A stretch of DNA of 64,000 nt, from assembly GCF_001877035.1 (NCBI RefSeq), contig NZ_CP015756.1:1355001-1419000 (forward strand), written 5' to 3'. This document shows, piece after piece, positions 9,406-18,472 of the stretch (the first letter of the stretch is position 1; each line of letters starts with the position of its first letter). Below the pieces are notes generated by a model. That model worked only from the letters and a program-made list of their open reading frames with translations, was not told the DNA's origin and ran no database searches. Position numbers and translations under genes: made by a program. This DNA comes from Clostridium estertheticum subsp. estertheticum. GTDB taxonomy: Bacteria; Bacillota; Clostridia; Clostridiales; Clostridiaceae.

Positions 9406-9434
9406 TTTACATTTTTGCTTCATAATGGTAATAT
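9406..9434 (+). promoter_or_regulatory. Sigma-A type promoter for lipoprotein gene
   Basis: TTTACA (9406-9411) and TAATAT (9429-9434) are separated by 17 bases, about 110 bases before the lipoprotein start. Confidence 0.55.
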
Positions 9435-9543
9435 ACATATATAGTGGCATAAAAGTTATAATAGGATTAGCTCTATTTATATGGTTTATAAATAAAGCAT
9501 AATAAAGAATGTCAATATATTTGATATTAGGGGGTAAATAACA

Positions 9544-10764
9544 ATGATAAAAACTAAGAAAATGTTAGCTTTGGGTGTTGGTTTAATTATGACGACTTCG
9601 CTATTCGCTGGATGCTCAACTGATGGGTTCGCACTTGTGAAGTCATTTACAAAGTCACAAACAATAAACTCTATGCAGAGTAAAACTGATATTTCACTTA
9701 AGGTTTCAGGCACTAATATGTCGATAAAAGAGAAACAAATGATGGATACTGTGTTGCCATCTATAGATGGAACTAAAATCTCTATGGTAACTAAAACCAA
9801 TCAGAATGAGGATAGAACAATATCAAAAATGCAAAGCGATATATCATTACAATTAGTTCAATCTCCAGATCCTATAAATATGAGCATTTGGGTTGATACA
9901 GACATAACTGGAGAAAAACCTGTGATTAATGAGTTGTATAAAATTCCTAAATTACTTTCATCGCAGCTTCCAACTGAATTAAAAGGTAAAGAATACATGG
10001 CTATGGATTTAGCGAATATGCCAAGTACACCAGGTATGCCCAAAACTGATTATAAAAAACTTATGGCTTTTAGCAAAGAATTCCAACCTAAATTAACTGA
10101 TTTTATAGTTAAATATGCTAAACAATTTAATCCGACTACAAAGTATGTTACCTATATAGGAAGTCAAAGTTTCTTGCAAGATAACGTAATGCAATCTTCA
10201 AATACTTATGAAGTAAAGTTAAATGATAAATCATTTAAGGATTTAATGCATTATACTTTGAATAACCTTTCAGAGAGCAAGGATGCTATGAGTTTTACTC
10301 AGGATTATATGAAAGCTATGATGTCAGTTTATGATGTTACTGGTGGTAAGGATAAAACGAGCAAGGATGAAATAAATAAGGCATTTGGAGATGTAACAAC
10401 TCAATTGCCACAACAACTTAAAAGTATGAATAAATCATTAGAATCTATTGATAATCTTAAAATTCTTGGAGATAAAGGAATTACAATTAGATATACTATT
10501 AATAAAGATGGTTATATTGTAAATGAAAAAGGTAATGCAGAATTTGTAATTGATTTACCTAGCATAAATAAATTATCTGGTACAACAGCTGTGGCAAGTA
10601 ATAGTGACCAAACTGGGATATATACTGTAGGGGTAGATTTTAATACAGATATAACTAATATTAATAAAAATATTGATATTGTGTTACCAAAAACAAATTC
10701 AACTAATTCATTTAACTATAATGATATATTGAAGTTAGATAACACAAAATTACCCACAAATTAG
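9544..10764 (+). CDS. Secreted lipoprotein, function unknown
   Basis: A 406-residue lipoprotein. A lysine-rich start, a hydrophobic core and the lipobox LFAGC (Cys at 24) show export and lipid anchoring on the outer face of the membrane. The mature part is rich in Ser, Thr, Lys and Asn with repeated beta-type segments. It has no recognised enzymatic motif. Strong site GGGGG precedes ATG 9544. It is monocistronic: its own promoter is upstream and a strong terminator follows. It resembles clostridial lipoproteins of unknown role. Confidence 0.75.
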   Translation: MIKTKKMLALGVGLIMTTSLFAGCSTDGFALVKSFTKSQTINSMQSKTDISLKVSGTNMSIKEKQMMDTVLPSIDGTKISMVTKTNQNEDRTISKMQSDISLQLVQSPDPINMSIWVDTDITGEKPVINELYKIPKLLSSQLPTELKGKEYMAMDLANMPSTPGMPKTDYKKLMAFSKEFQPKLTDFIVKYAKQFNPTTKYVTYIGSQSFLQDNVMQSSNTYEVKLNDKSFKDLMHYTLNNLSESKDAMSFTQDYMKAMMSVYDVTGGKDKTSKDEINKAFGDVTTQLPQQLKSMNKSLESIDNLKILGDKGITIRYTINKDGYIVNEKGNAEFVIDLPSINKLSGTTAVASNSDQTGIYTVGVDFNTDITNINKNIDIVLPKTNSTNSFNYNDILKLDNTKLPTN

Positions 10765-10804
10765 TAGGTGTATCTATTGTTGGTTTATAGGACATAAATA
10801 AGAA

Positions 10805-10836
10805 CAACCTGTAAAATTTTTTACAGGTTGTTTTTT
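10805..10836 (+). terminator. Intrinsic terminator after lipoprotein gene
   Basis: A perfect 12-bp inverted repeat (CAACCTGTAAAA at 10805-10816 with 10819-10830) is followed by six T. Confidence 0.9.
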
Positions 10837-10984
10837 AATGTGCATTAAAAGGGTATAATGTACATTAATTTCTAATAAAGTACTTACAGGTATTTTATAT
10901 GTGTGATGCTAGTTTGTGGTATATTAATTAAAAAGGTTAATATTCCTTAATTTTATAAAAAAATAGGAGTAGGGTGAACTTTGA

Positions 10985-12487
10985 ATGGAGAAAAATATGG
11001 ATATAGAACTTTCTAGTATGTTTGTGATTTTTGGTGGAACTGGTGATCTGACAAAAAGAAAACTTATTCCTGCTGTTTTTAGCTTAATGCATGAGGGAAA
11101 GTTATCTGAGAATTTTACAATTGTGTGTATAGGGAGACGAGAAAAGACAAGTGAACAGTATAGGGAAGAGATGCATGAGTATGTAAAAGAATTCTCTAGA
11201 TTTCCCTTGAATAATAAATTATGGGATAATTTTATTAAGAGAATATTCTACAAGAATTTTGATTTTACTTCAAATAACCAAGGATATAAGGATTTAGATT
11301 TGTTTTTGGGGGAAATGGATAATGAATATTCAACAAGAGGAAATAGATTATATTATTTAGCAGTTGCACCAGAGTTTTTTGAGGGTATAATTAGAAATTT
11401 AAAAAACAATAATATGGTTTGTAAATCAATAGGTTGGCAGAGGGTAATGATAGAAAAGCCTTTTGGATCAAATTTGAAAACTGCGAGAATTTTGAATAAA
11501 AATATATCAAAACTTATACCGGAAGAGGATATATTTAGAATAGATCATTATTTAGGAAAGGAAATGATCCAAAATATATTAGCAATTAGATTTGGTAATT
11601 CTCTATTTGAACCTTTATGGAATTCAAACTATATTGATAATATCCAAATTACATCTAATGAACTAATAGGTGTAGAAAATAGAGGGGCATATTATGAAAA
11701 CGCAGGTATATTAAAAGATATGCTTCAAAATCATTTATTGCAGATGCTTACAATGATTGCAATGGAACCACCAGTGGATTTTGATCCGGAATCTATAAGA
11801 GATGAAAAAGTTAAAGTGCTTAGATCGCTAAGACCTTTTACTACGGCGTCATTAAAGAAAGATATAGTTCGAGGGCAATATGGTTCAGGAACAATTAATG
11901 AAGTCAAGGTAGTGGGATATAGACAAGAAGAAAGGGTGTCTAGGGAATCTAATACAGATACATTTATAGCGCTTAAGACTTATATAGATAATTTTCGTTT
12001 TGGAGGAGTGCCAATTTATATAAGAGCAGGAAAAAGAATGGATACTAAAAGTACGGAAATAGTTATTCAGTTTAAAAAACTTGCTGGAATTAATTATTAT
12101 AAGGAATTTGATCAAATAGGAAGCAATCTTTTAGTTTTAAAAATTCAGCCTGAAGAGGGCTTTTATTTTCAAATAAATGCTAAAAAACCTGGCAATGACT
12201 TTAAAATAGAAAAGGTAGAGTTAGATTATTGCCAAAGCTGTAAGTATTTAAATGATTCGCCTGAGGCCTATGAGAGATTGCTACTTGAAGCAATGAGAAA
12301 TAATTCATCTTTATTTACAAGGTGGGATGAACTTGAATATTCTTGGAAATTTATTGAAAGCATTGAAAAAGGATATGAGAATGATGTTTCTGATTACCCT
12401 AACTACGAGGCGGGAACACCAGGACCTACGGGAGCAGTAGATTTAATTGAAAAGGATGGCAGACAGTGGTGGAACACTGAACTTTAA
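10985..12487 (+). CDS. zwf: Glucose-6-phosphate 1-dehydrogenase
   Basis: A 500-residue enzyme that oxidises glucose 6-phosphate to 6-phosphogluconolactone, the entry to the oxidative pentose phosphate pathway. The Rossmann motif FGGTGDLTKRK is at residues 16-26, and the active-site DHYLGKE motif is at 187-193. Length is normal for the family. AGGAGTAGGGTG lies before ATG 10985. The gene is not present in every Clostridium and here stands apart from other pentose phosphate genes. The cyclase-family gene follows after 11 bases and is probably co-transcribed. Confidence 0.95.
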   Translation: MEKNMDIELSSMFVIFGGTGDLTKRKLIPAVFSLMHEGKLSENFTIVCIGRREKTSEQYREEMHEYVKEFSRFPLNNKLWDNFIKRIFYKNFDFTSNNQGYKDLDLFLGEMDNEYSTRGNRLYYLAVAPEFFEGIIRNLKNNNMVCKSIGWQRVMIEKPFGSNLKTARILNKNISKLIPEEDIFRIDHYLGKEMIQNILAIRFGNSLFEPLWNSNYIDNIQITSNELIGVENRGAYYENAGILKDMLQNHLLQMLTMIAMEPPVDFDPESIRDEKVKVLRSLRPFTTASLKKDIVRGQYGSGTINEVKVVGYRQEERVSRESNTDTFIALKTYIDNFRFGGVPIYIRAGKRMDTKSTEIVIQFKKLAGINYYKEFDQIGSNLLVLKIQPEEGFYFQINAKKPGNDFKIEKVELDYCQSCKYLNDSPEAYERLLLEAMRNNSSLFTRWDELEYSWKFIESIEKGYENDVSDYPNYEAGTPGPTGAVDLIEKDGRQWWNTEL

Positions 12488-12498
12488 GGAGGGATAAC

Positions 12499-13131
12499 AT
12501 GATTATATATGATATATCTATGATTATTGAAAAGGATATGGGAGTATACAAGAATAAAGAGGAAAAAAGGCCGATAATTAAATTTGAAAGTAAAATACCT
12601 AAAGATAAAATAAATGAATCTAGTTTGTATATGAATGTGCATACAGGAACTCATATTGATGCAGCATTTCATGTAGATAATGATGGCGATACAATTGATG
12701 CTATAGATCTAACTAAATTGATTAGGAAATGTAGAGTAATAGACTTAACTAAAGTTATAGGTTCAATAACAAAAGAGGATCTTATAGATAAAAACATTAA
12801 GCCATTGGAATTTTTATTATTTAAAACTAAAAATTCATTTAAAGATGGGTATGAAACAGATTTTGTATATCTCTCAATAAGCGGAGCAGAGTACTTGGCA
12901 GAAAAGGAAATAGTGGGTGTGGCAATAGATTCATTTGGAATAGAAAGAGCTCAACCGGGTCATGAAACCCATAAAACACTTTTTAATAAAGGCATAATTA
13001 TAATAGAGGGTGTTAGATTAAAAGAAGTTTCAGAAGATGAATACTTCATGTGTGCGCTTCCACTTAAAATTAAAGGTATAGATGGTGCGCCTGCTAGAAT
13101 AGTTTTAATAAAAGACTTAATGATATTATAA
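12499..13131 (+). CDS. Cyclase / kynurenine formamidase-like hydrolase
   Basis: A 210-residue metal-dependent hydrolase of the cyclase family (kynurenine formamidase fold). The signature HTGTHIDAAFH carries the metal-binding His and Asp residues; a second family block (VAIDSFGIERAQPGHETHK) is seen in the C-terminal half. The true substrate is unknown; many members hydrolyse formamide or cyclic amide substrates. AAGGAGGG precedes ATG 12499. It is placed directly after zwf. Just after the stop there is another good ribosome binding site followed by TTG-TAA, as if a third gene once followed. Confidence 0.82.
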   Translation: MIIYDISMIIEKDMGVYKNKEEKRPIIKFESKIPKDKINESSLYMNVHTGTHIDAAFHVDNDGDTIDAIDLTKLIRKCRVIDLTKVIGSITKEDLIDKNIKPLEFLLFKTKNSFKDGYETDFVYLSISGAEYLAEKEIVGVAIDSFGIERAQPGHETHKTLFNKGIIIIEGVRLKEVSEDEYFMCALPLKIKGIDGAPARIVLIKDLMIL

Positions 13132-13632
13132 AGGGAGAGATTTAATTGTAATAATATTCTGTTTTACGATTAGTTTTACAAATTCTTGACTATATAGAAA
13201 ATAAGGATTAGTTTTACAATTAAATGATATCTGTATAGGAAAATATAAAGTTAAAGGGGGGGGCTAACCCCCTCAATTACTTAGCATTGTGATTATAAGC
13301 ATACCATTATTCAATACGTAAAAACGGTAGTTGTTAATGTTTTAACGCTATTTAACAAAAACTTAACAAATCTAAAAAAATCTAAAAAATAATAAGTAAT
13401 TAATGTATATAACTGTTCTAGTACTGAAAAAGGTAAATATAACAGAATGCTTTGTTATTATAAGACGCTAATTCGGAAATACGGGACTGTATTGCCAAAA
13501 ACATTAGTAAAATAGATATTATTTATAATGGTTAAAGTAATGAATAAGCAGCTGTGTATATTTTTAAAATAGTTTCTGATATATGAGGCATATAAATTGT
13601 TATATAGGCATTTGTTAAAAATTTAATTATTG
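13132..13632. other. Gene-free region with repeats, G/C hairpin and Rex-like half-sites
   Basis: No open reading frame is convincing here. The stretch holds a 14-bp direct repeat GATTAGTTTTACAA (13168-13181 and 13206-13219) and a run of eight G that can pair with five C across the loop CTAA (13256-13272) but lacks a T run. A group of TTGTTAA/TTAACAA half-sites lies at 13331-13369. The rest is AT-rich with no clear signal. Confidence 0.5.
13331..13369. promoter_or_regulatory. Candidate Rex operator with extra half-sites
   Basis: TTGTTAATGTTTTAACG (13331-13347) matches 12 of 14 fixed positions of the clostridial Rex consensus TTGTTAANNNNTTAACAA. Two further TTAACAA half-sites follow at 13352-13358 and 13363-13369. 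The same 17 bases occur before nadE copy 2. It is about 300 bases upstream of the promoter I assign to rnf, so its target is uncertain. Confidence 0.4.
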
Positions 13633-13661
13633 TTGACTTTTGCACTAAATAAAACTATCTT
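13633..13661 (+). promoter_or_regulatory. Promoter of the rseC-rnf operon
   Basis: TTGACT (13633-13638) and TATCTT (13656-13661) are spaced by 17 bases. The -10 lies inside a perfect hairpin or operator-like palindrome CTATCT-TGAG-AGATAG (13655-13670). Transcription from here would give a leader of about 170 bases before rseC. Confidence 0.55.
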
Positions 13662-13692
13662 GAGAGATAGAAGCTTGGTTATTTATATAATT

Positions 13693-13793
13693 CGACAGGA
13701 ACTAATTAGACGAATTTTATTATAGGATTATAATGTAATTGATATTATAATCAAAGGGGGAGCGTTTAATTATCATATAAGTAGTTCCTTGCG
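13693..13793 (+). promoter_or_regulatory. Structured 5' leader of rnf operon, possible regulatory RNA
   Basis: A long-range stem closes this element. C13693-G13794 does not pair, but C13693-G13793 and G13694-C13792 do; after a 2x2 internal loop, 13697-13704 pairs with 13782-13789 over 8 bp (AGGAACTA with TAGTTCCT). Inside lies a perfect 9-bp hairpin (13726-13734 with 13744-13752) and an unused AAAGGGGGAG purine tract. I do not match it to a known riboswitch class. Confidence 0.4.
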
Positions 13794-13837
13794 AGTATAA
13801 TATAATTAATATTGTAGTAGAGGAAGGAGCTGTAAAG

Positions 13838-14257
13838 GTGATAAAAGAAGAAGAAGGAATTATAATAGAGATTTCTAAGGATAATATTGCAAAAGTAAAA
13901 GTAGGAAGGCATAATGAGTGTAAAAATTGTGGCGCATGTCCTGGTGATAATTCAGTTGTAATAGAGGCTAAAAATCCTATTGGAGCTAAAATTGGTCAAC
14001 GAATTGCATTTGAAATGAAAGATACAAATATGTTAATGGCAGCTTTTGTTGTATATATACTTCCTCTTGTTCTAGTTGTGGCAGGTGTTATTGTTGGACA
14101 AGTGATAGCTAAAAAATTTGGGTATTCTGTTCGGGGATTTCAAATTGGAGGCGGAATAATAACATTTGTATTATCAATTATTAATATTAAACATTTTGAA
14201 AAGTACGCTCATAATAATGACAAAATGCAACCTGTGATTACTAAAAGTTTATCTTGA
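13838..14257 (+). CDS. rseC: RseC/MucC family membrane protein
   Basis: A 139-residue member of the RseC (SoxR-reducing system) family. The N-terminal domain carries the family's clustered cysteines C28, C31 and C34, which could bind an iron-sulfur cluster or be redox-active. Two membrane helices follow (about residues 66-89 and 95-114). It starts with GTG after AAGGAG. In acetogenic clostridia an RseC gene at the head of the rnf operon is described as a regulator of rnf. Its position here, 74 bases before rnfC, fits a regulatory or redox-maturation role for Rnf. Confidence 0.85.
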   Translation: MIKEEEGIIIEISKDNIAKVKVGRHNECKNCGACPGDNSVVIEAKNPIGAKIGQRIAFEMKDTNMLMAAFVVYILPLVLVVAGVIVGQVIAKKFGYSVRGFQIGGGIITFVLSIINIKHFEKYAHNNDKMQPVITKSLS

Positions 14258-14331
14258 ATATAATTTTTTCGAATTTGATTATATCTATTATAGTTCACAA
14301 ATTTTAAATATTTTAAAAGAGGTGTGGAAAA

Positions 14332-15669
14332 GTGATAAAAAGTTTTCGTGGAGGAATACATCCAAATGGTTCTAAAAATTACACCGCGAGCAAGCCTATA
14401 GAAATAGCAACTTTACCAAGTAAAGTTGTTATTCCTGTGAGTCAGCATATCGGTGCTCCTTGTGTGCCAACTGTAGCAAAGGGGGATTATGTAAAGAAGG
14501 GACAGGTTATAGCAACTAGTCCAGCTTTTGTTTCAAGTCCAGTACATGCATCTATATCAGGTATGGTTAAAGATATAGCTTTATATCCTCATCCGGTATT
14601 TGGAAAATGTCTTTCTATCGTAATTGAAAATGATGGAAAAGACGAATGGATAGAAGGAATCCCTCTTGTTCGCGATTGGGAGAAGTTAAGTGCTGATGAA
14701 ATAAAAGGTATCATTAAAGATGCAGGTATCGTTGGAATGGGAGGAGCTACTTTTCCAACTTTCGTAAAATTATCACCACCAAAAGATAAGAAAATAGATA
14801 CTTTTATTTTGAATGCAGCGGAATGTGAGCCTTTTTTAACAGCAGATCACAGAATGATGCTTGAGCATTCAGATAAAATTGCTATTGGAGTAAAATTAGT
14901 AATGAAGGTTCTTGGGGTTGAAAAAGCATTTGTTGGAATAGAAGACAATAAACCAGATGCTGTTATTGCTATGCAAAAAGCGTTTGAAGGAACTACAGTT
15001 AAAGTAATGGCAATACCAACTAAATATCCACAAGGTGCGGAAAAAATGCTTATTAAAGTGCTTGTAGATCGTGAGGTTCCATCAGGAAGCTTACCAATGG
15101 ATGTGGGCGTTGTTGTTCAAAACGTAGGTACGGTCGTTGCAATTTGTGACGCAGTTGTAAGTGGAATTCCATTAATTGAAAGAGTAACAACAATAAGTGG
15201 AAGTGCTGTTAAAGAACCTAAAAATCTTTTGCTTAGAATTGGAACAACATTTGAAGAGGCTATTGAGAATTGTGGTGGATTTAAAGAACCACCAGCTAAA
15301 ATTATTATGGGTGGCCCTATGATGGGATTCGCTCAATCAAATTTAAATATTTCTATAATTAAAGGGGTTTCTGGAATACTTGGATTAACTAAGAAAGATA
15401 TTAATAATGGAACTCAATCTCCCTGTATTCGTTGTGGAAAATGTGTAAGTGTTTGCCCTTGTGGACTTAATCCAAGTATGTTAAGTATACTCGGAGAAAG
15501 AGATATGTATGAGGAAGCAAAACTTGAACAAAATCTTTTCGATTGTGCTGAATGTGGAAGCTGTGTTTATGTATGTCCAGCTAAACGTAATATTGTACAA
15601 TACATTAAATATAGTAAAATGAGAAACAATGCAGATGCTGCTAAAAAAAAGGAGGCTCTAGCTAAATGA
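14332..15669 (+). CDS. rnfC: Rnf complex subunit RnfC (NADH-binding)
   Basis: The peripheral 445-residue subunit of the ferredoxin:NAD+ oxidoreductase, where NAD is reduced. It has an N-terminal biotinyl-like/RnfC barrel, a NuoF-like nucleotide and flavin fold (GIVGMGGATFPT at about 135-146, then LNAAECEP), and two ferredoxin motifs at C365-C368-C371-C375 and C405-C408-C411-C415. The start is GTG 14332, with GAGGTG upstream. The stop overlaps the rnfD start by 4 bases. It is a single-barrel bacterial form without the long C-terminal repeat seen in some proteobacteria. Confidence 0.95.
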   Translation: MIKSFRGGIHPNGSKNYTASKPIEIATLPSKVVIPVSQHIGAPCVPTVAKGDYVKKGQVIATSPAFVSSPVHASISGMVKDIALYPHPVFGKCLSIVIENDGKDEWIEGIPLVRDWEKLSADEIKGIIKDAGIVGMGGATFPTFVKLSPPKDKKIDTFILNAAECEPFLTADHRMMLEHSDKIAIGVKLVMKVLGVEKAFVGIEDNKPDAVIAMQKAFEGTTVKVMAIPTKYPQGAEKMLIKVLVDREVPSGSLPMDVGVVVQNVGTVVAICDAVVSGIPLIERVTTISGSAVKEPKNLLLRIGTTFEEAIENCGGFKEPPAKIIMGGPMMGFAQSNLNISIIKGVSGILGLTKKDINNGTQSPCIRCGKCVSVCPCGLNPSMLSILGERDMYEEAKLEQNLFDCAECGSCVYVCPAKRNIVQYIKYSKMRNNADAAKKKEALAK

Positions 15670-16655
15670 GTGAAGTAAAATTACAAGAGAATCTCTTTAC
15701 TGTATCAACTTCTCCACATATACGTGCAGAAGCATCTATTTCTAAAATTATGTGGACTGTTACTATGGCATTAACGCCAGCTGCGCTTTTCGCAATTTAT
15801 CATTTTGGAACCTCTGCTTTATTCGTATTACTTGCGGGAAGTTTGTCTGCGGTAGGATTTGAGTATATAGTACAAAAACTTAGAAAAAAGCCAGTAACTA
15901 TAACAGACGGGAGTGCATTTTTGACAGGTCTATTGCTTGCAATGTGTTTACCACCAGCAATACCGCCTTATATGGCAATTGTTGGTTCATTTATAGCTAT
16001 AGTAATTGCAAAACATGCTATGGGTGGTCTTGGATATAATATTTTCAATCCAGCTCATATTGGTCGTGCTGCGCTTATGGTTTCATGGCCTGTGGCTATG
16101 ACAACTTGGTCAAAGTTTACATCAAGTGTAGACGTAGTGTCTACTGCAACACCTTTAAATATTTTAAAACAACAAGGATATTCAAAATTAATAGATACTT
16201 TTGGAAGCGCACCTCAAATGTATAAAGATATGTTTGTTGGCTTTCGTAATGGAAGTATTGGTGAAACATCTACGGTTTTACTAATTATTGGAGGTATATA
16301 TTTAATTTATAAAGGTTATGCAAATTGGGTAGTTCCTGCATTTATGATTGGAACTGTAGGTATTTTAACTTGGATATGTGGACCAACAGGTTTATTTACT
16401 GGAGATCCGTTATTTCATATGATGGCCGGAGGCCTTATTATAGGAGCTTTTTTCATGGCTACAGATATGGTTACCATTCCAATTACAAAGAAAGGGCAGA
16501 TAGTTTTTGCTATTGGCGCTGGAGTTATTACTGTTTTAATCAGGCTTAAGGGTGGATACCCTGAAGGGGTTTGTTATTCTATTTTATTAATGAATGCAGT
16601 TACACCACTTATTGATCGCTTGATGAAACCAGTAAAATTTGGAGCAAGGGGGTAG
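15666..16655 (+). CDS. rnfD: Rnf complex subunit RnfD
   Basis: A 329-residue integral membrane subunit of Rnf with about ten hydrophobic segments. The covalent FMN site is the STAT motif ending at T162, a variant of the usual SGAT. A second family block (GFEYIVQKLRKKPVTITDGSA) follows the first helices. It is thought to take part in ion translocation. The 4-base overlap with rnfC and the 6-base gap to rnfG show one operon. Attachment of the flavin should need the ApbE encoded at 27085-28146. Confidence 0.95.
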   Translation: MSEVKLQENLFTVSTSPHIRAEASISKIMWTVTMALTPAALFAIYHFGTSALFVLLAGSLSAVGFEYIVQKLRKKPVTITDGSAFLTGLLLAMCLPPAIPPYMAIVGSFIAIVIAKHAMGGLGYNIFNPAHIGRAALMVSWPVAMTTWSKFTSSVDVVSTATPLNILKQQGYSKLIDTFGSAPQMYKDMFVGFRNGSIGETSTVLLIIGGIYLIYKGYANWVVPAFMIGTVGILTWICGPTGLFTGDPLFHMMAGGLIIGAFFMATDMVTIPITKKGQIVFAIGAGVITVLIRLKGGYPEGVCYSILLMNAVTPLIDRLMKPVKFGARG

Positions 16656-16661
16656 TGAAAA

Positions 16662-17246
16662 ATGTCAGATGAGAATAATATCAAGCCTAAAGTTAATCAT
16701 GAGAAAAAATATAGCATTTTTCAAATCACTATAAATTTAACAATTGCCTGTTTTATATCAGGATTGATTATTGCTGTAGTATATTTTTTTACAGCACCAG
16801 TTGCAGTGAAAACAGCGGCAGGAATTAAAACTGATGCAATGAAATCACTAGTGGTAGGTGCACAAGAATTTAAGCCTGTAGAAGGTAAGAAAGAATGGTT
16901 TACTGCAGAAAAAGATGGAAAAGTAATTGGATATGTTGTGCCAGCAGAAAGTAAAGGATATGGTGGAGCAATTACAATGCTTGTAGCAGTTACACCTCAA
17001 GGTAAAATTATTGAATTTACTATATTAACTACTAAAGAAACACCTGGACTTGGAGATAATGCAAGTAAAGATCCTTTTAGAAACCAATTTAAAGGTAAGG
17101 CAGTCAAAGATTTAGAAGTAACAAAAGACCCAACAAAAACAAATAATATTCAAGCTATGACTGGTGCTACCATTACTTCTAAAGCGGTAACTAAAGGCAT
17201 TAAAGAAGCTGTGCAAGAAGTTACACAGTTTGTAGGGAGGAAATAA
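16662..17246 (+). CDS. rnfG: Rnf complex subunit RnfG
   Basis: A 194-residue flavoprotein subunit with one N-terminal membrane helix (about 22-45) and an extracytoplasmic FMN-binding domain. The FMN is expected on T170 of the MTGATITS motif by a phosphoester bond. The family block with TPGLGDNA is upstream. It sits in the Rnf order C-D-G-E-A-B typical of Firmicutes. Confidence 0.95.
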   Translation: MSDENNIKPKVNHEKKYSIFQITINLTIACFISGLIIAVVYFFTAPVAVKTAAGIKTDAMKSLVVGAQEFKPVEGKKEWFTAEKDGKVIGYVVPAESKGYGGAITMLVAVTPQGKIIEFTILTTKETPGLGDNASKDPFRNQFKGKAVKDLEVTKDPTKTNNIQAMTGATITSKAVTKGIKEAVQEVTQFVGRK

Positions 17247-17247
17247 T

Positions 17248-17871
17248 ATGAGAGAGTTATGGAACATATTTAAAAAAGGGATTATTGAAGAGAACCCAAT
17301 TTTTGTTCTTGCACTTAGTCTTTGCCCAGCACTCGCGGTAACTAGTAGTGCGCTAAACTCCTTGGTTATGGGACTTGCGGTACTGTTTGTTATTACTGCT
17401 AATAATATGGTTGTATCTGTTACTAGAAAATTAGTAAATCCGACAGTTCGTGTACCAGTGTATATTACTTCAGTTGCAACAATTGTTACTGTAGTACAGT
17501 TAGTATTACAGGCATATTTGCCAGCACTTAATAAGGCTTTAGGAATATATCTAGCATTGATAGTTGTTTTTGCAATTATTTTAGCTAGAGCAGAAGTTTT
17601 TGCCTCAAAGAATAAAGTTATTCCATCTATGTTTGATGGACTTGGAATGGGATGTGGTTTTGCACTTGGACTTGTATTAATCGGGGTAGTTCGTGAACTT
17701 ATTGGTGCGGGAACATTATTTGGAATAAAAATTCTTGGTTCTTGGTACAATCCGGCACTTATCATGGTTTTATCACCAGGTGCATTTATATTAATTGGCT
17801 ACATGGTAGCTGGTTTTAAGATGTGGATTGAGCATAGTGAAAAAGTTAAACTCGAGAGAGGTGAGATGTAA
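17248..17871 (+). CDS. rnfE: Rnf complex subunit RnfE
   Basis: A 207-residue membrane subunit with six hydrophobic helices, homologous to RnfA and to NqrD. The conserved FVLALSLCPALAVT segment near the N-terminus holds the cysteine that in relatives helps bind an intramembrane iron-sulfur cluster together with RnfA. It starts 2 bases after rnfG stops and shares one base with the rnfA start. Confidence 0.94.
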   Translation: MRELWNIFKKGIIEENPIFVLALSLCPALAVTSSALNSLVMGLAVLFVITANNMVVSVTRKLVNPTVRVPVYITSVATIVTVVQLVLQAYLPALNKALGIYLALIVVFAIILARAEVFASKNKVIPSMFDGLGMGCGFALGLVLIGVVRELIGAGTLFGIKILGSWYNPALIMVLSPGAFILIGYMVAGFKMWIEHSEKVKLERGEM

Positions 17872-18452
17872 TGGGGCATTATTTAACTATACTTGCAAGT
17901 AATATAGTTGTAAACAATTTCGTTTTAACAAGGTTTTTAGGGCTTTGTATTTTCTTTGGAGTTTCAAAAAGTTTAAATGCATCTATTGGTATTGGAATGG
18001 CTGTAACTTCTGTTATGACATTAAGTTCTATGATGGCATGGTTAGTTTACCATTTTGTATTAATGCCTTTTCATTTAACATTTTTAACAACAGTGGTATT
18101 TGTACTTCTAATTGCTAGTTTTGTTCAGCTTTTAGAAATGATTATTAAAAAACATGCACCTACTTTATATAATATGTGGGGAATTTATTTATTATTAATT
18201 GCTACAAATTGTATCGTATTTAGTGTACCACTTTTAAATGTAGAAAATAATAATTCGTTTTTAGACAGTGCGGTAACTGCAGTAGGTGCTGGTTTAGGCT
18301 TTACTTTGGCAATCGTCCTTATGGCAAGTTTAAGAGAAAAATTAAGACTTGCAGATGTCCCAAAACCACTTCAAGGGCTTGGTGTAGCGTTTATTTTAGC
18401 TGGAATGCTTGCATTAGCCTTCTTAGGTTTTTCTGGGATGATACCAGTATAA
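17871..18452 (+). CDS. rnfA: Rnf complex subunit RnfA
   Basis: A 193-residue membrane subunit with six helices, paralog of RnfE (NqrE family). It shows the signature VVNNFVLTRFLGLCIFFGVS with the candidate iron-sulfur cysteine, and a NCIVF segment in the second half. RnfA and RnfE have inverted topology to each other and form the core of the complex. Confidence 0.94.
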   Translation: MGHYLTILASNIVVNNFVLTRFLGLCIFFGVSKSLNASIGIGMAVTSVMTLSSMMAWLVYHFVLMPFHLTFLTTVVFVLLIASFVQLLEMIIKKHAPTLYNMWGIYLLLIATNCIVFSVPLLNVENNNSFLDSAVTAVGAGLGFTLAIVLMASLREKLRLADVPKPLQGLGVAFILAGMLALAFLGFSGMIPV

Positions 18453-18472
18453 AAAGGAGCTGAAAAATTAAT

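Noticed and set aside
13256-13272. G8/C5 hairpin as terminator of the zwf operon
   Set aside because: The stem is only 5 bp and no T run follows, so I do not call it an intrinsic terminator.
17112-17765. Long open frame on the minus strand over rnfG and rnfE
   Set aside because: It lies antisense to well-supported Rnf genes, has no recognisable domain and is a shadow of their codon use.
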